Notes under the pieces: model-generated | Database searches by the model: none | What the model saw: the letters and a program-made list of their open reading frames with translations, nothing else | What the model was told of the DNA's origin: nothing | Program-made: the position numbers and the translations under genes | Shown here: positions 45,222 through 56,512 of the stretch, one piece after another | Layout: every line of letters starts with the position of its first letter | Position numbering within the stretch: position 1 is the stretch's first letter | Source: Pseudaquabacterium terrae | Lineage (GTDB): Bacteria; Pseudomonadota; Gammaproteobacteria; Burkholderiales; Burkholderiaceae_C | Assembly: GCF_013266755.1 (NCBI RefSeq) | Contig: NZ_JABRWJ010000005.1 | Span: forward strand, 310,001-374,000 | DNA length: 64,000 bases | Reading direction: 5' to 3'

Positions 45222-45824
45222 CTAGAAGCTCACGCGCGCTTGTCTCAGGATCTCGGCCGTCTCGTGGAGGGGCAAACCCATGATACCGGAGTGACTTCCG
45301 GCGATGTGCGAGATCCAGCCGGCGAACGGGCCCTGGATCGCGTAGGCGCCGGCCTTGCCGAAGGGCTCGCCGCTGGCCACGTAACGCTCGATCGCAGCGG
45401 CCGGCAGCGGCGCGACGTGCACGCGCGAGTCGGACAGCGCGGCCAGCGTGCGGCGGCCGGTCCACAGCGCCACCGCCGTCAGCACGCGGTGGGTGCGGCC
45501 CGACAGCGCCTGCAGCATCGCGCGCGCCTCGGCGGCATCGGCCGGCTTGCCGAGGATGCGGCGGCCGAGCGCGACCGTGGTGTCGGCGGCCAGCAGCGGC
45601 CGCTCGGGCAAGCCGCGGCGTTTCCAGCGCGCGCGCGCGGCGGCCAGCTTCAGCCCGGTGACACGCTGCACGTAGGGCCCGGGCAGCTCCCCCGGCAGCA
45701 CCGCCTCGAGCGCCTCGGCATCCTCGCCGTCGTCGGGCAGCAGCAGCTCGTGGCGCACGCCGAGCTGGTCGAGCAGCTGGCGCCGGCGCGGGCTTTGCGA
45801 AGCGAGGTAGATCGTGTCATGCAT
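45222..45824 (-). CDS. maf: Maf family nucleotide pyrophosphatase (YhdE type)
   Basis: A 200-residue Maf protein with the signature start [17 protein letters not shown], the catalytic-site stretch [18 protein letters not shown] and the C-terminal [20 protein letters not shown] and IMGLPLHET. Maf proteins hydrolyse dTTP, UTP or modified pyrimidine nucleotides. ATG 45824 is chosen because [14 protein letters not shown] matches family N-termini. It overlaps the hybrid kinase gene by 8 nt and precedes rng in the operon. Confidence 0.93.
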   Translation of the reverse strand: MHDTIYLASQSPRRRQLLDQLGVRHELLLPDDGEDAEALEAVLPGELPGPYVQRVTGLKLAAARARWKRRGLPERPLLAADTTVALGRRILGKPADAAEARAMLQALSGRTHRVLTAVALWTGRRTLAALSDSRVHVAPLPAAAIERYVASGEPFGKAGAYAIQGPFAGWISHIAGSHSGIMGLPLHETAEILRQARVSF

Positions 45825-48800
45825 CCGGTGGGCTGGTGGCATGGGGGGCGGCATCGCGGGCGAGCAGTTGGTCGATCTGGTCCAGCGCCGCGCGCAGCGA
45901 CAGCACGACACGGTCGAGCGCCGTCGCGATCGCCGCCGGCTGGCCGGCGGCCAGCGCCGCATGCAGCTGCTGCGCGTCGGCGGCGAGTCCGCGCGCGCCG
46001 ATCGTCGCCGCCAGGCCGCGCAGGTCGTGGGCGCGGCGCTTGAGCTCATCGGGCCGGCCTTCGGCCAGCGCCGTGCGCGCGTGCTCGGCAAAGCCGCGCT
46101 TGGCCTCGCGGAAGCCGTCGAGCAGCCGGCGGTACAGCGCCTCGTTGGCGATGCAGCGCTCGAAGCCGTCGATGGTGTCGATCGGTGCACCCGGCTGCGG
46201 CGGTGGCGGCCAGGTCGGCGCCGGCGGCGCGGCAGGCGGCGGCATGCCGCCGTTGTCGCCGGCGCGCCGGCCGACCCACTGCCCCAGCGTCTGCAGCAGC
46301 ACCTGCACGTTGATCGGCTTGCTGATGTGCGCGTTCATGCCGCTGGCGAAGGCGCGCTCGCGGTCCTCGGCCAGCGCGCTGGCGGTCATCGCGATCACCG
46401 GCAGCGTGCGCCAGCGCGGATCGGCGCGCAGCGCGCGCGTCGCGCTGTAGCCGTCCATCACCGGCATCTGGCAATCCATCAGCACCGCTTCGAACGGCCC
46501 CTGGTCGTCGAGCCGATCGAGCGCCTCCTGGCCGTTTTCGGCGACGATCACCTCGAGCCCGGCGCGGCGCAGCAGCTCGCAGGCCAGCTCCTGGTTCAGC
46601 GGATGGTCCTCGACCAGCAGCACGCGCGCGCCCTGCAGGTCGGGCGCCGCGTCCGCGGCCCGCTGCGCCGCGCCGTCGATGGCCGCCGGCAGGCGGGCGC
46701 CGCGCGTGCGCAGCGGCAGCCGCCGTGCCGTGCCGGGCTGGGCCTGCACCAGGCAATCGAACAGGTTCGACGGCGTCACCGGCTTCTGCAGCACGCCGGC
46801 CAGCGACAGCCCGGCGCTGGCGCGCGCCGCGTCGTCGCGGTTGAACGCGGTGACGAGCAGGATGCAGGCGGCCTTGTCCGGATGCAACGCGAGGATCTGG
46901 CGCGCGCACTCCACGCCGTCCAGCCCCGGCATCTTCCAGTCGAGCAGGATCCACTGGTAGCGCTGCGGCTCGGCATTCACGCGCTGCAGCGCCTCGGTGC
47001 CGCCGGGCACGCGCTCGACCTGCACGCCCAGCCCTTCGAGCATGCGGCCGAGCACCTCACGCGCGGCGTCGTTGTCGTCGGCCACCAGCGCATGGCGGCC
47101 GCCGAGCACGGCGATGCGCTGCGCGAGCGGCGCGGCCTCGACGCGGCCGAAGCGGGCGGTGAAATGGAAGGTCGCGCCCTGCCCCGGCTCGCTGTCGACC
47201 CAGATGCGCCCGCCCATCTTCTCGACCAGCTGGCGGCAGATCGCCAGGCCGAGGCCGGTGCCGCCGAAGCGCCGCGTCGTCGAGCTGTCGGCCTGCACGA
47301 AGGGCTGGAACAGCCGCGCCTGCTCGTCGGCGTCGAGGCCGACGCCGGTGTCGCGCACCCAGCCGTGCAGCAGCACCTGGTCGGCATCGACCCGCTCGAG
47401 CGCGATGCCGACGGTGATCTCGCCGCGGTCGGTGAACTTGATCGCATTGCTGCCGAGGTTCACCAGCACCTGGCGCAGCCGCGTCGGGTCGCCGATCAGG
47501 CGCCGCGGCAGGTCGGGCGCGGCGCTGTACAGCAGCTCGAGGCCCTTCTCGTCGGCTTTCAGCCCGAGCACGTCGGCCATCTGGTCGATCACCGACTCGA
47601 GCTCGAACTCGATCTGCTCGAGCTCGATGTGGCCGGCCTCGATCTTCGAGACGTCGAGGATGTCGTTGAGGATCTGCAGCAGGTTGCGCGCCGCGCCGTG
47701 GGCCTTGTCGACGTAGTCGCGCTGGCGCGGTGGCAGGCCGTCCTCGAGCGCCAGGTGCGTCATGCCGATGATCGCGTTCATCGGCGTGCGCAGCTCGTGC
47801 GACATGTTGGCGAGGAAGCTCGACTTGGTCTGGCTCGCCGCCTCGGCGGCCTCGCGCGCCTGCTGCATCGCCGCCTCGACCTGCTTGCGCTGCGTGATGT
47901 CCTCGATCATCGCGCAGTACTGCGCCTCGCCACCCCAGTCGATCGCGATCACGCTGGCTTCGGCGTCGAAGCAGCGGCCGTCCAGGCTGCAGAAGCGCCA
48001 CTCGGTGGTCTGCACGCGCTGGCCGCTGCCGCGGTGGCGGCGCATGTCGGCCAGTGCCCTGTCGCGGCTGGGCTGGCCGTCCGGCTGCGCTTCAGGCGAC
48101 AGCGGCGGGAACCAGATGATGCGGCCGAGCAGCTGCTCGACCTGCTCGGCGCCGAACAGCGCCAGCGCGGCCGGGTTGCAGTGCGTGACGCCGCGGCGGC
48201 GATCGAAGAACAGGTAACCGTTGGGCGCGTGCTCGTAGACCGCGGCGAAGCGCGCTTCGGTCTCGCGATGGCTGGAGATGTCGAGCCAGTAGCCGCTGTA
48301 GACGACGGTGCCGTCGGATTCGATGATCGGCGTGCTGTGCACGCGGATGCGCCGCGTCGTGCCGGCGCGCGTCAGTCCGAACTCCTGCGGCTGGACCGGC
48401 GGGCGCAGATCGGGGCTGCCGGCCAGGCGCCAGGGCAATTCCGGGTCGTGCGTCAGCGCGCCGCCGCTGGTGCCGAGCAGATCCTCGACGCCGTGGCCGA
48501 CGAAGGCGAAGTGGCCGCGTCCTTCGGGCGGCAGCACGTAGCGGAAGACCGTCAGCGGCAGGGCGCCGGTGAGCTCGAACATCTCGCGCCGCGCCTGCAG
48601 CGCCACCTGCAACGCCTGGTAGCGGCGCCAGCCGGCCCACAGCAGCGCGCCGCCGGCCAGCCACAGCACCAGCGCGCCGGCCGCGGTGTTCATCACGATC
48701 GACGCCTCGTCGGCCAGCGAGCCGAGCACCCAGACGCGAAACGGCCGGCCCTCGAGGGGTGCGTCGAGCGCGAGGTGGTGCCGGCCGGCGAGCTCGACGC

Positions 48801-49671
48801 GGGGCATGCGCCGCTCGCCGATGCGCACGATGTCCCAGCCCCAGTTCACGCTCTCGGGCTCCTGCCGATAGCGCGCCGCGCGCGCCGCCGAGGCCTGCGG
48901 CTCGGCCGTCGGCAAGCGGCGGAACAGCGACTCGGGCCGGCTGCCGAGGATCAGCACGCCAAGGTCGTCGGCGATGAAGGTCTCGTTGCTGCCGGCATCG
49001 CCGAGCAGGCGGTTCAGCCGCTCCGCTTCGAGCTTGATGATCACCGCGCCGATCGGATAACCGTCGTCCTCGACACGGTGCGCGAAGAACAGCCCCGGCA
49101 CCTGCGTGACGCGGCCGGTGATGAACTGCATCGCCTGGCCGTTTTCGAGCGCGTCGACGAAGTAGCTGCGCTCGCGCAGGCTGATCGTCATCCAGGGCGC
49201 GAGCGGTCCGCGCCCGGCGATCGCCACCGCGGCGCTGCGGCCTTCGCCGTCGACCAGTGCGACCACCGGCAGGCCGAAGTCGCGCCGCGGCAGGTCGAGC
49301 CAGCGGTTGATCGCCTGCACCGCCGGCCGCGCGAGGTAGGTCTCGATCGCGGCCGGATCGGCGCGCGGCGTGGTGAAGGTGGTGCCGGCCACCGGATTGG
49401 TGACCAGGAAGTCACGCACGTGCGGCTGGCGCGCGAGGTACGCCGCCAGCGCGGCGAAGTCCTGCAGCGCGACGCCGAGCACGTTCTTCACCGCGGACAG
49501 GCGCGCCTCCGCGCGCGCCAGCGTCTGCTGGCGTTCGGCTTGCACGCGCAGGTTCACCAGCCAGCCGGCGGCGCCGCCGACGACCGCCGTCCACAGCACG
49601 GCCAGCACGGCCAGCAGCCGCAGGCGCTGCCGCGAACGAGTGTCGGGGGTCGAGCCTTGCAGGGGCGCCAT
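45817..49671 (-). CDS. Membrane hybrid histidine kinase with two receiver domains and an Hpt domain
   Basis: A 1284-residue sensor. Transmembrane segments at about 18-40 and 325-347 enclose a periplasmic double-Cache-like domain. Two PAS-like modules follow (about 365-465 and 475-595). HisKA has the phospho-His625 (MSHELRTP); the ATPase domain has [11 protein letters not shown] and DTGVGL and GGTGLGLAI. The first receiver has Asp911 (LLDWKMPG), the second Asp1066 ([11 protein letters not shown]), and a C-terminal Hpt domain has His1215 (RRAHDLRGL), so a full phosphorelay is encoded in one chain. ATG 49671 is the first likely start after rlmH; similarity upstream is absent. No response regulator gene is adjacent. 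Confidence 0.9.
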   Translation of the reverse strand: MAPLQGSTPDTRSRQRLRLLAVLAVLWTAVVGGAAGWLVNLRVQAERQQTLARAEARLSAVKNVLGVALQDFAALAAYLARQPHVRDFLVTNPVAGTTFTTPRADPAAIETYLARPAVQAINRWLDLPRRDFGLPVVALVDGEGRSAAVAIAGRGPLAPWMTISLRERSYFVDALENGQAMQFITGRVTQVPGLFFAHRVEDDGYPIGAVIIKLEAERLNRLLGDAGSNETFIADDLGVLILGSRPESLFRRLPTAEPQASAARAARYRQEPESVNWGWDIVRIGERRMPRVELAGRHHLALDAPLEGRPFRVWVLGSLADEASIVMNTAAGALVLWLAGGALLWAGWRRYQALQVALQARREMFELTGALPLTVFRYVLPPEGRGHFAFVGHGVEDLLGTSGGALTHDPELPWRLAGSPDLRPPVQPQEFGLTRAGTTRRIRVHSTPIIESDGTVVYSGYWLDISSHRETEARFAAVYEHAPNGYLFFDRRRGVTHCNPAALALFGAEQVEQLLGRIIWFPPLSPEAQPDGQPSRDRALADMRRHRGSGQRVQTTEWRFCSLDGRCFDAEASVIAIDWGGEAQYCAMIEDITQRKQVEAAMQQAREAAEAASQTKSSFLANMSHELRTPMNAIIGMTHLALEDGLPPRQRDYVDKAHGAARNLLQILNDILDVSKIEAGHIELEQIEFELESVIDQMADVLGLKADEKGLELLYSAAPDLPRRLIGDPTRLRQVLVNLGSNAIKFTDRGEITVGIALERVDADQVLLHGWVRDTGVGLDADEQARLFQPFVQADSSTTRRFGGTGLGLAICRQLVEKMGGRIWVDSEPGQGATFHFTARFGRVEAAPLAQRIAVLGGRHALVADDNDAAREVLGRMLEGLGVQVERVPGGTEALQRVNAEPQRYQWILLDWKMPGLDGVECARQILALHPDKAACILLVTAFNRDDAARASAGLSLAGVLQKPVTPSNLFDCLVQAQPGTARRLPLRTRGARLPAAIDGAAQRAADAAPDLQGARVLLVEDHPLNQELACELLRRAGLEVIVAENGQEALDRLDDQGPFEAVLMDCQMPVMDGYSATRALRADPRWRTLPVIAMTASALAEDRERAFASGMNAHISKPINVQVLLQTLGQWVGRRAGDNGGMPPPAAPPAPTWPPPPQPGAPIDTIDGFERCIANEALYRRLLDGFREAKRGFAEHARTALAEGRPDELKRRAHDLRGLAATIGARGLAADAQQLHAALAAGQPAAIATALDRVVLSLRAALDQIDQLLARDAAPHATSPPDA

Positions 49672-49744
49672 GTCCGCGGCATCTTGCCACGCGGGCGCGG
49701 CAGCGGCGAGGCGCGCGCGTGCAGCGCGAGCCTGCAGCGGCGCT

Positions 49745-50215
49745 TCACTCGCGGTGGTAGGGGTGGCCGGTGCTGACCGACCAGGCGCGGTACAGGCCCT
49801 CGGCCAGCAGCACGCGCACGAAGGCATGCGGCAAGGTCAGGTCGGACAGGCGCAGCGTCTCGTCGGCGCCGGCCTTCAGTGCCGGATCGAGACCGTCCGG
49901 CCCGCCGACCAGCAGCGCGACATCGCGGCCGTCCTGCCGCCAGGCCTGCATCCGCTCGGCCAGCTGCAGCGTCGTCAGGCGGCTGCCGCGCTCGTCGAGC
50001 ACGACGCGGCGCGCGCCTTTGGGGATCGCCGCCTCGAGGCGCTGGGCTTCGGCGGCCATCAGCTGCTCGGCCGTCTTGCCGCCCGAGCGCGGCTCGGCCT
50101 TGACCGCCTTCAGCTCCAGCCGCATCTCGGGCGGGAAGCGCTTCGCGAAGTCCTCGTACGCGGTGTCGACCCAGGCCGGCATGCGCTGGCCGACGACCGC
50201 CAGCACCAGGCGCAT
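49745..50215 (-). CDS. rlmH: 23S rRNA (pseudouridine1915-N3)-methyltransferase RlmH
   Basis: A 156-residue SPOUT methyltransferase. The knot motifs [18 protein letters not shown] and [25 protein letters not shown] and the C-terminal GHPYHRE are diagnostic. RlmH methylates pseudouridine 1915 of 23S rRNA in assembled ribosomes. Its ATG overlaps the rsfS stop by one base (TGATG), fixing the start at 50215. Confidence 0.96.
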   Translation of the reverse strand: MRLVLAVVGQRMPAWVDTAYEDFAKRFPPEMRLELKAVKAEPRSGGKTAEQLMAAEAQRLEAAIPKGARRVVLDERGSRLTTLQLAERMQAWRQDGRDVALLVGGPDGLDPALKAGADETLRLSDLTLPHAFVRVLLAEGLYRAWSVSTGHPYHRE

Positions 50216-50934
50216 CAGCCGCGCGCGCCGGCCTTGCGTGCGGCGGTCTTCGGCGCTGCCTTGCGCACCCCGGTCTTCGGCGCCGCCTTGCGCGCCGCCG
50301 GGCGGGCGGCGGACTTGGGCGGCGCTGCCTTGCGCGCGGGCGCCTTCGCGGGTGCCTTGGCCGGCGCCTTGCCAGCCGTCTTGCCAGCCGTCTTGCCGGG
50401 CGCCTTGGCCGACGACCTGGCCGGCGCCTTGCGGGCGGCGGTCTTCGCAGGCGCGGCCTTCGCTGGTGCCGCCTTCTTCGCCGGCGCCTTCCTGGCAGCG
50501 GCCTTCTTCGCTGGCGCCTTGCGTGGCGGGATGTCGTCGTCGGCGTCGTCGAAGCCTTCGGAGGCCTTCACCAGCCCCTTGGGTGCGGCCTCGCCGAACT
50601 TCATCTTCACCGGCTTGCCGCCCCAGATCTCCTCGAGGCGGTAGTACTCGCGGATCGCCGGCTGCATGATGTGCGCGACCGCGGCGCCGCAGTCGACGAT
50701 GATCCACTCGCCGTTGTCGCCGCCCTCCATGCCCAGCACCGGCATGCCTTGCGAGCGCACCGCGTCGCGCACGCTCGACGCCAATGCCTTGGTCTGCCGG
50801 TTACTGGTGCCCGAGGCGATGATCACGCGCTCGAACAGCGGTGACAGGTGCTCGGTGTTCAGGACCAGGATGTCCTGGGCCTTCACGTCCTCGAGGCCAT
50901 CGACGATGGCGCGTTGCAGCTTGCGGATGTCCAT
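50215..50934 (-). CDS. rsfS: Ribosomal silencing factor RsfS with a histone H1-like C-terminal tail
   Basis: A 239-residue protein. Residues 1-120 are a normal RsfS ([60 protein letters not shown]), which binds uL14 and blocks subunit joining. Residues about 139-239 are a Lys/Ala/Pro-rich tail of degenerate KAPAKKA-type repeats, like histone H1 and bacterial AlgP/HctB-type tails. RsfS is usually 105-150 residues, so this is about double. The tail is in frame and ends at the rlmH overlap. Confidence 0.93.
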   Translation of the reverse strand: MDIRKLQRAIVDGLEDVKAQDILVLNTEHLSPLFERVIIASGTSNRQTKALASSVRDAVRSQGMPVLGMEGGDNGEWIIVDCGAAVAHIMQPAIREYYRLEEIWGGKPVKMKFGEAAPKGLVKASEGFDDADDDIPPRKAPAKKAAARKAPAKKAAPAKAAPAKTAARKAPARSSAKAPGKTAGKTAGKAPAKAPAKAPARKAAPPKSAARPAARKAAPKTGVRKAAPKTAARKAGARG

Positions 50935-51002
50935 TCAGCTCCTGGGAGTCGCCTGAAATTGGCGGATAGGGTCGGTCAATATGCCGCGACGGGCGGTCGG
51001 CT

Positions 51003-51914
51003 TCAAGCCAGCCAGTCGCGCGGCACCAGGAAGTGGCTCATCAGCAACGCTTCCGGGCTGCCGGGCTCGGGGCGCCAGTCGTAGCGCCACTTCACGAGCG
51101 GCGGCATCGACATCAGGATGCTCTCGGTGCGGCCGCCCGACTGCAGGCCGAACAGCGTGCCGCGGTCGAACACGAGGTTGAATTCGACGTAGCGGCCGCG
51201 GCGCCAGGCCTGGAAGTCGCGCTCGCGCTCGCGGTAGGCCATGTTGCGGCGGCGTTCGACGATCGGCACGTAGGCCGGCAGGAAAGCATCGCCGACCGAG
51301 CGCAGCATGGCGAAGCTGCGCTCGAAGCCGAGCTCGTTGAAGTCGTCGAAGAAGATGCCGCCGATGCCGCGCGGCTCGTTGCGGTGCTTCAGGAAGAAGT
51401 AGTCGTCGCACCACTTCTTGAAGCGCGGATGCAGCTCGTCGCCGAAGGGCGCGAGAGCATCGCGGCAGGCGCGGTGGAAGTGGCGCGCGTCGCCGTCGAA
51501 GCCGTAGCAGGGTGTCAGGTCCATGCCGCCGCCGAACCAGACCACCGGCTCGCCGCCGGCGGGCAGCGCGGCGAACATGCGCACGTTCATGTGCACCGTC
51601 GGCACGTAGGGGTTGCGCGGGTGGAAGACCAGCGAGACGCCCAGCGCCTCGAAAGCCGCGCCGGCGAGCTCGGGCCGGTGCTGCGTTGCCGACGGCGGCA
51701 GCGTCGTGCCCTTGACGTGGCTGAAGTTGCAGCCACCGCGCTCGAGCAGCGCACCGTCCTCGATGACCTGGGTCTTGCCGTCACCCGTCAGCGGTCCGCC
51801 TGGGGGCCGGGTCCAGGCGTCGACCAGGAACGCGCGGCCGTCGAGCGCCTGCATCGCCTCGACGATGCGTTGCTGCAGCCCCAGCAGGTACGCGCGGACC
51901 GCGCCGATGTCCAT
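51003..51914 (-). CDS. hemF: Coproporphyrinogen III oxidase, oxygen-dependent
   Basis: A 303-residue HemF with the conserved core [56 protein letters not shown] and [18 protein letters not shown]. It converts coproporphyrinogen III to protoporphyrinogen IX with O2 in the cytoplasm. It starts 9 nt after the purD stop on the same strand and is followed by rsfS after only 68 nt, without the nadD gene often found between them. Confidence 0.96.
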   Translation of the reverse strand: MDIGAVRAYLLGLQQRIVEAMQALDGRAFLVDAWTRPPGGPLTGDGKTQVIEDGALLERGGCNFSHVKGTTLPPSATQHRPELAGAAFEALGVSLVFHPRNPYVPTVHMNVRMFAALPAGGEPVVWFGGGMDLTPCYGFDGDARHFHRACRDALAPFGDELHPRFKKWCDDYFFLKHRNEPRGIGGIFFDDFNELGFERSFAMLRSVGDAFLPAYVPIVERRRNMAYRERERDFQAWRRGRYVEFNLVFDRGTLFGLQSGGRTESILMSMPPLVKWRYDWRPEPGSPEALLMSHFLVPRDWLA

Positions 51915-51923
51915 CGAGGTCGA

Positions 51924-53204
51924 TCAGCGCTTGAGCGCGCGGTGGCCGATGTCGCGCCGGTACTGCGCGCCGTCGATCTGGATGCCGCGCAGCGCTTCGT
52001 AGGCGCGCTGCTGCGCGAGCTTGGCCGAATCGCCGAGGGCGGTGACGCAGAGCACGCGGCCGCCGCTCACGCGCAGCGTGCCGTCGTCCTGCGTCGTGCC
52101 GGCGTGGAAGACCATCGCGTCCTCGGCATCTTCCGGCAGGCCGCTGATCGCGTCGCCCTTGCGCGGCGCCTGCGGATAACCGGCGGCCGCGATCACGACG
52201 CCGAGCGCGAAGCGGCGGTCCCACTGCAGTTCGACTTCGGCCAGCTTGCCGTCGGTCGCCTGCAGCAGCACTTCGGCCAGGTCGCTCTTCAGGCGCATCA
52301 GGATCGGCTGCGTCTCCGGGTCGCCGAGGCGGGTGTTGAACTCGATCGTCTTCGGATGGCCGTTGGCGTCGATCATCAGCCCGGCATAGAGGAAGCCGCT
52401 GAACGGCGTGCCGTCCTTGGCCATGCCGGCCACCGTCGGCCCGATGATCTCGTGCATCACGCGGGCATGCACATTGGGCGTTACCACCGCGGCCGGCGAA
52501 TAGGCGCCCATGCCGCCGGTGTTCGGGCCTTCGTCGCCGTCGAGCAGGCGCTTGTGGTCCTGGCTCGAGGCCAGCGGCAGCACGTCGTTGCCGTCGACCA
52601 GCACGATGAAGCTGGCTTCCTCGCCCTCGAGGAATTCCTCGATGACGACACGCGCGCCGCCGGCGTTGTGCTGCACGCCGAGGGTGTTGTCGACGAGGAT
52701 GAAATCGATCGCCTGGTGCGCCTCCTCGAGCGTCATCGCGACGACGACGCCCTTGCCCGCCGCCAGGCCGTCGGCCTTGATGACGATCGGCGCGCCGACC
52801 TTGTCGACATGCGCATGCGCCTCGGCGGCATCGCTGAAGGTGGCGTACAGCGCGGTCGGGATGCCGTGGCGCTGCATGAAGTCCTTCGCGAAGGCCTTCG
52901 AGCTCTCGAGCTGTGCCGCGGCCTTGGTCGGCCCGAAGATGCGCAGTCCGCGGGCGCGGAAGACGTCGACGACGCCTTCGGCCAGCGGCGCCTCGGGGCC
53001 GACGACGGTCAGCCCGACCTTCTCGCTCTCGGCGAAATCGGCCAGCGCTGCCGGATCGCTGATCGGCACGTTGGCCAAGTGCGCATGGCGCGCCGTGCCG
53101 CCATTGCCGGGCGCGACGTAGACGCGCTGCACGCGCGGGCTCTGCGCCAGCTTCCAGGCCAGCGCGTGTTCGCGGCCGCCGCCGCCGATGACCAATACTT
53201 TCAT
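51924..53204 (-). CDS. purD: Phosphoribosylamine-glycine ligase
   Basis: A 426-residue GARS enzyme with the N-terminal [19 protein letters not shown], the ATP-grasp stretch [37 protein letters not shown] and [12 protein letters not shown]. It catalyses the second step of purine synthesis. Its ATG overlaps the yebC stop by four bases (ATGA), fixing both. Confidence 0.97.
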   Translation of the reverse strand: MKVLVIGGGGREHALAWKLAQSPRVQRVYVAPGNGGTARHAHLANVPISDPAALADFAESEKVGLTVVGPEAPLAEGVVDVFRARGLRIFGPTKAAAQLESSKAFAKDFMQRHGIPTALYATFSDAAEAHAHVDKVGAPIVIKADGLAAGKGVVVAMTLEEAHQAIDFILVDNTLGVQHNAGGARVVIEEFLEGEEASFIVLVDGNDVLPLASSQDHKRLLDGDEGPNTGGMGAYSPAAVVTPNVHARVMHEIIGPTVAGMAKDGTPFSGFLYAGLMIDANGHPKTIEFNTRLGDPETQPILMRLKSDLAEVLLQATDGKLAEVELQWDRRFALGVVIAAAGYPQAPRKGDAISGLPEDAEDAMVFHAGTTQDDGTLRVSGGRVLCVTALGDSAKLAQQRAYEALRGIQIDGAQYRRDIGHRALKR

Positions 53205-53926
53205 TCGGCGAGCTCGGCGTTGTGGAACACGTCCTGCACGTCGTCGAGGTCCTCGATGACGTCGAGCAGCTTCTGCATGCGCTGCGCATCCTCGCCGGCC
53301 AGCTCGATGCTGTTCTCGGCGCGCATCGTCACTTCGGCGATCTCGGCCTTCAGCCCGGCGGCTTCGAGCGCGTTCTTCACCGCCTCGAACTCCGTCGGCG
53401 GCGTCAGCACCTCGATCGCGCCGTCATCGCCGGCGATGACGTCCTCGGCGCCGGCGTCGAGCGCCACTTCCATCACCTTGTCTTCACTGGTGCCGGGGGC
53501 GAACACCAGTTGCCCGCAATGCTTGAACTGGAACGCGACCGAGCCTTCGGTGCCGAGGTTGCCGCCGTACTTGCTGAAGGCATGGCGCACCTCGGCCACG
53601 GTGCGCACGCGGTTGTCGGTCATGCAGTCGACGATGATCGCCGCGCCGCCGATGCCGTAGCCCTCGTAGCGGATCTCCTCGTAGCTGACGCCTTCGAGGT
53701 TGCCGGTGGCCTTGTCGATGTTGCGCTTGACCGTGTCGGCCGGCATGTTCACGGCCTTGGCCTTGTCGACCGCCAGCCGCAGGCGCGGGTTGGCGCTGAT
53801 GTCGCCGCCGCCCTGGCGTGCGGCGACCATGATTTCACGGATCACTCGGGTCCAGACCTTGCCGCGCTTTTCGTCCTGGCGGCCTTTGCGATGCTGGATG
53901 TTGGCCCATTTGGAATGTCCGGCCAT
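53201..53926 (-). CDS. yebC: YebC/TACO1 family protein
   Basis: A 241-residue YebC-family protein starting [20 protein letters not shown], with [16 protein letters not shown] and [18 protein letters not shown]. The family was described as transcriptional regulators; recent work links members to translation through proline-rich stretches. ATG 53926 gives the invariant N-terminus; an upstream in-frame ATG at 53950 is rejected. It is the first gene of the housekeeping run yebC-purD-hemF-rsfS-rlmH-kinase-maf-rng. Confidence 0.96.
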   Translation of the reverse strand: MAGHSKWANIQHRKGRQDEKRGKVWTRVIREIMVAARQGGGDISANPRLRLAVDKAKAVNMPADTVKRNIDKATGNLEGVSYEEIRYEGYGIGGAAIIVDCMTDNRVRTVAEVRHAFSKYGGNLGTEGSVAFQFKHCGQLVFAPGTSEDKVMEVALDAGAEDVIAGDDGAIEVLTPPTEFEAVKNALEAAGLKAEIAEVTMRAENSIELAGEDAQRMQKLLDVIEDLDDVQDVFHNAELAE

Positions 53927-53988
53927 GTCGGTCCTGGGTTCACTATGCAACCGGGCATTCTAACGGGCGGGGCGTCTGCATCCGCCCC

Positions 53989-54837
53989 TCAAGCGTGGTG
54001 ACGGACGTGCCCGGCCAGCGCCTGCAGCATCGCATCGAGCGCCTGCTGCACGCGCGCGAAGTCTTCGTGCGGCTGCAGCGTCCTGCGATCCATGTAGCAG
54101 GACTTCTTGACCTCGATCTGCAGCGCGCGCCGCCCTTCGGCCGGCCGGCCCGAGCGGCGGATGATCTCGACGCCCTTGAACGGATCGTTGCGCACGACGC
54201 CGAAGCCGTGGTCGCGCAACACCGTCTCGATGAGCAGCATCGTCGGCTCGTCGGCCGTCGTGCCGTCGAGATCGCCCAGCACGAAGTCGGCCAGCGGTTT
54301 CTCGGGCAGGCCGAGCGTCTTGTAGGCGTCGTCGCCCATCGAGTGCACGTTCAGGTGCCACAGCGCACCGAAGCGCCGGTGGGTGTCGTCGAGCAGCGAC
54401 CGCAGCGCATCGTGATACGGCTGCCAGCACTGGTGAATGCGCCGCTGCACCTCGGCGACCGTCAGCGGCCGGCCGTAGATCGGCCGCTGCTTCATCAGCC
54501 GGAAGACGAGCCCGAAGCCGAGCCGGGTCTTCGGCGACGGAATCACCTCGCCCGGCCACGGCGCATCGAGCAGCAGCTCGTCGATCTCGGTGAGGGCGCG
54601 GTTCGGGTCGATGTACAGGCGCGGGAAGCGCGCCGCCAGCAGCGTCGCGCCGTGCTGCGGCGCATGGGCATAGAGCCGGTCGACGAAGCAGTCCTCGGCG
54701 TCGCGCCGCGCCGTCTCGTCGAGCAGGCTGTCGAAATCGGCCGGCCACTCGGTGCCGCTGTGCGGCGAGTCGAGCACGATCGGCAGCTCGCTGCCGGCGG
54801 CGGGGCGCAGCAGCTGGTAGGCGGGATGCGGGTCCAT
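53989..54837 (-). CDS. N-formylglutamate amidohydrolase family protein
   Basis: A 282-residue member of the HutG-type FGase family with IVLDSPHSGTEWPADF, DPNRALTEIDE, LNVHSMG and the C-terminal ALQIEVKKSCYMDRRT. The family hydrolyses N-formylglutamate in histidine degradation, but no hut genes are nearby, so another N-acyl amino acid is possible. It is divergent from the HerA-like gene over 70 bp. Confidence 0.87.
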   Translation of the reverse strand: MDPHPAYQLLRPAAGSELPIVLDSPHSGTEWPADFDSLLDETARRDAEDCFVDRLYAHAPQHGATLLAARFPRLYIDPNRALTEIDELLLDAPWPGEVIPSPKTRLGFGLVFRLMKQRPIYGRPLTVAEVQRRIHQCWQPYHDALRSLLDDTHRRFGALWHLNVHSMGDDAYKTLGLPEKPLADFVLGDLDGTTADEPTMLLIETVLRDHGFGVVRNDPFKGVEIIRRSGRPAEGRRALQIEVKKSCYMDRRTLQPHEDFARVQQALDAMLQALAGHVRHHA

Positions 54838-54907
54838 CGGCCGATGATGCCAGCGGCGGACCCACTAGACTGCTGCGCAACTGCCACCGCCGTTGCGAGA
54901 AACCATC

Positions 54908-56500
54908 ATGGCCGACCCCCTGCCGATCGCCCGCCACGGCGACATCCTCTGTGAACTGCTGCCCGCGCTGGCCAACCGCCACGGCCTGATCACCGGCGCC
55001 ACCGGCACCGGCAAGACGATCACGCTGCAGACGCTGGCCGAGAACTTCAGCCGCATCGGCGTGCCGGTGTTCATGGCCGACGTCAAGGGCGACTTGACCG
55101 GCATCAGCCAGGTCGGCGCACTGAGCCCGAAGCTCGCCGCGATCATCAAGGAGCGCGCCCTGCCCGAGCCGGTGCACGCGGCCTGCCCGGCGACGCTGTG
55201 GGACGTTTTCGGCAAGGACGGCCATCCGGTGCGCGCGACGATCAGCGACATGGGCCCGCTGCTGCTCGCGCGCATGCTGGCGCTGAACGAAACGCAGGCC
55301 GGCGTGCTGAACCTGGTGTTCAAGATCGCCGACGACCATGGCCTCGCGCTGCTGGACCTGAAGGACCTGCGCGCGATGCTGCAGCACGTCGGCGACAACG
55401 CGAGCGAGTTCACGACCGAATATGGCAACGTCAGCGCGGCCTCGATCGGCGCGATCCAGCGCGGCCTGCTGCAGATCGAGCAGCAGGGCGGCGACCGCTT
55501 CTTCGGCGAGCCGATGCTCGACCTGGCCGACTTCATGCAGACGGTCGAAGGCCAGGGCGTCATCAACATCCTCGCCGCCGACCAGCTGATGAACGCGCCG
55601 CGGCTGTACGCCACCTTCCTGCTGTGGCTGCTGTCGGAGCTGTTCGAGATGCTGCCGGAGGTCGGCGACCTCGAGAAGCCGAAGCTGGTCTTCTTCTTCG
55701 ACGAGGCGCACCTGCTGTTCAAGGATTCGCCGGCGGCGCTGATCGAGCGCATCGAGCTGGTGGTGCGCCTGGTGCGCAGCAAGGGCGTCGGCGTCTACTT
55801 CGTGACGCAGAACCCGCTCGACGTGCCCGACACCGTGCTCGCGCAGCTCGGCAACCGCGTGCAGCATGCGCTGCGCGCCTTCACGCCGCGTGACCAGAAG
55901 GCGGTGAAAGCAGCGGCCGACACGATGCGGCCGAATCCGAAGCTCGGCGATCTGGCCGCTGCGATCACCGAGCTGGCGGTCGGCGAGGCGCTGGTCAGCT
56001 TCCTCGATGCCAAGGGCCGTCCTTGCGTCACCGAACGGGTGTTCGTGATGCCGCCGGGAAGCCAGATCGGGCCGATCGCCACCGAGCAGCGCCAGACCCT
56101 GCGCGCGGGCTCGCTGGTGGCCGGCGTCTACGAACAGGTGGTCGATCGTGAATCGGCCTACGAGCGGCTGAAGGGCCGCGCGGCTGCAGCGTCGGCACCC
56201 GCAGCGGCACCGCAGGGCCCGGCGGCGGCCCCGGCGCCCGGCCGCAGCATGGCCGACGAAGCCACCGCTGCCACCCGCACGCTGCCCGGCGGCCCGGCGC
56301 CCGCGCCGGCCGAGGGCGGCGGCATGATGGATGACTTGAAGGGCGTGCTGTTCGGCCGCACCGGCCCGCGCGGCGGCCGCCACGAGGGGCTCGCCGAATC
56401 GGCCGCGCGCTCGGCGATGCGCTCGATCGGCTCGGCCGTCGGCCGCGAAATCATCCGCGGCGTGCTCGGCTCGATCCTCGGCGGCGGCAAACGCCGCTAA
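54908..56500 (+). CDS. HerA-like P-loop ATPase of the DUF853/YjgR family
   Basis: A 530-residue ATPase with Walker A GATGTGKT (30-37), [15 protein letters not shown], Walker [12 protein letters not shown] and a sensor-like [20 protein letters not shown], as in YjgR and HerA/FtsK-type motors. A Pro/Ala-rich linker (about 425-475) precedes a Gly-rich C-terminal segment ending SILGGGKRR. Function in bacteria is not established. I use ATG 54908 (MADPLPI); an in-frame TTG at 54893 would add five residues. Confidence 0.92.
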   Translation: MADPLPIARHGDILCELLPALANRHGLITGATGTGKTITLQTLAENFSRIGVPVFMADVKGDLTGISQVGALSPKLAAIIKERALPEPVHAACPATLWDVFGKDGHPVRATISDMGPLLLARMLALNETQAGVLNLVFKIADDHGLALLDLKDLRAMLQHVGDNASEFTTEYGNVSAASIGAIQRGLLQIEQQGGDRFFGEPMLDLADFMQTVEGQGVINILAADQLMNAPRLYATFLLWLLSELFEMLPEVGDLEKPKLVFFFDEAHLLFKDSPAALIERIELVVRLVRSKGVGVYFVTQNPLDVPDTVLAQLGNRVQHALRAFTPRDQKAVKAAADTMRPNPKLGDLAAAITELAVGEALVSFLDAKGRPCVTERVFVMPPGSQIGPIATEQRQTLRAGSLVAGVYEQVVDRESAYERLKGRAAAASAPAAAPQGPAAAPAPGRSMADEATAATRTLPGGPAPAPAEGGGMMDDLKGVLFGRTGPRGGRHEGLAESAARSAMRSIGSAVGREIIRGVLGSILGGGKRR

Positions 56501-56512
56501 GTCAGCGCGGCT

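Noticed and set aside
45814-49776. Long open frame (1320 codons) on the + strand opposite the hybrid kinase
   Set aside because: The reverse strand encodes a complete kinase with all catalytic residues. The + strand product has no domain pattern and is rich in Arg, Ala and Gln, typical of an antisense shadow.
49672-49827. Upstream start (49827) for the hybrid kinase
   Set aside because: The added residues lie within and just after rlmH and look like shadow sequence; the first membrane helix follows ATG 49671 at a normal distance.
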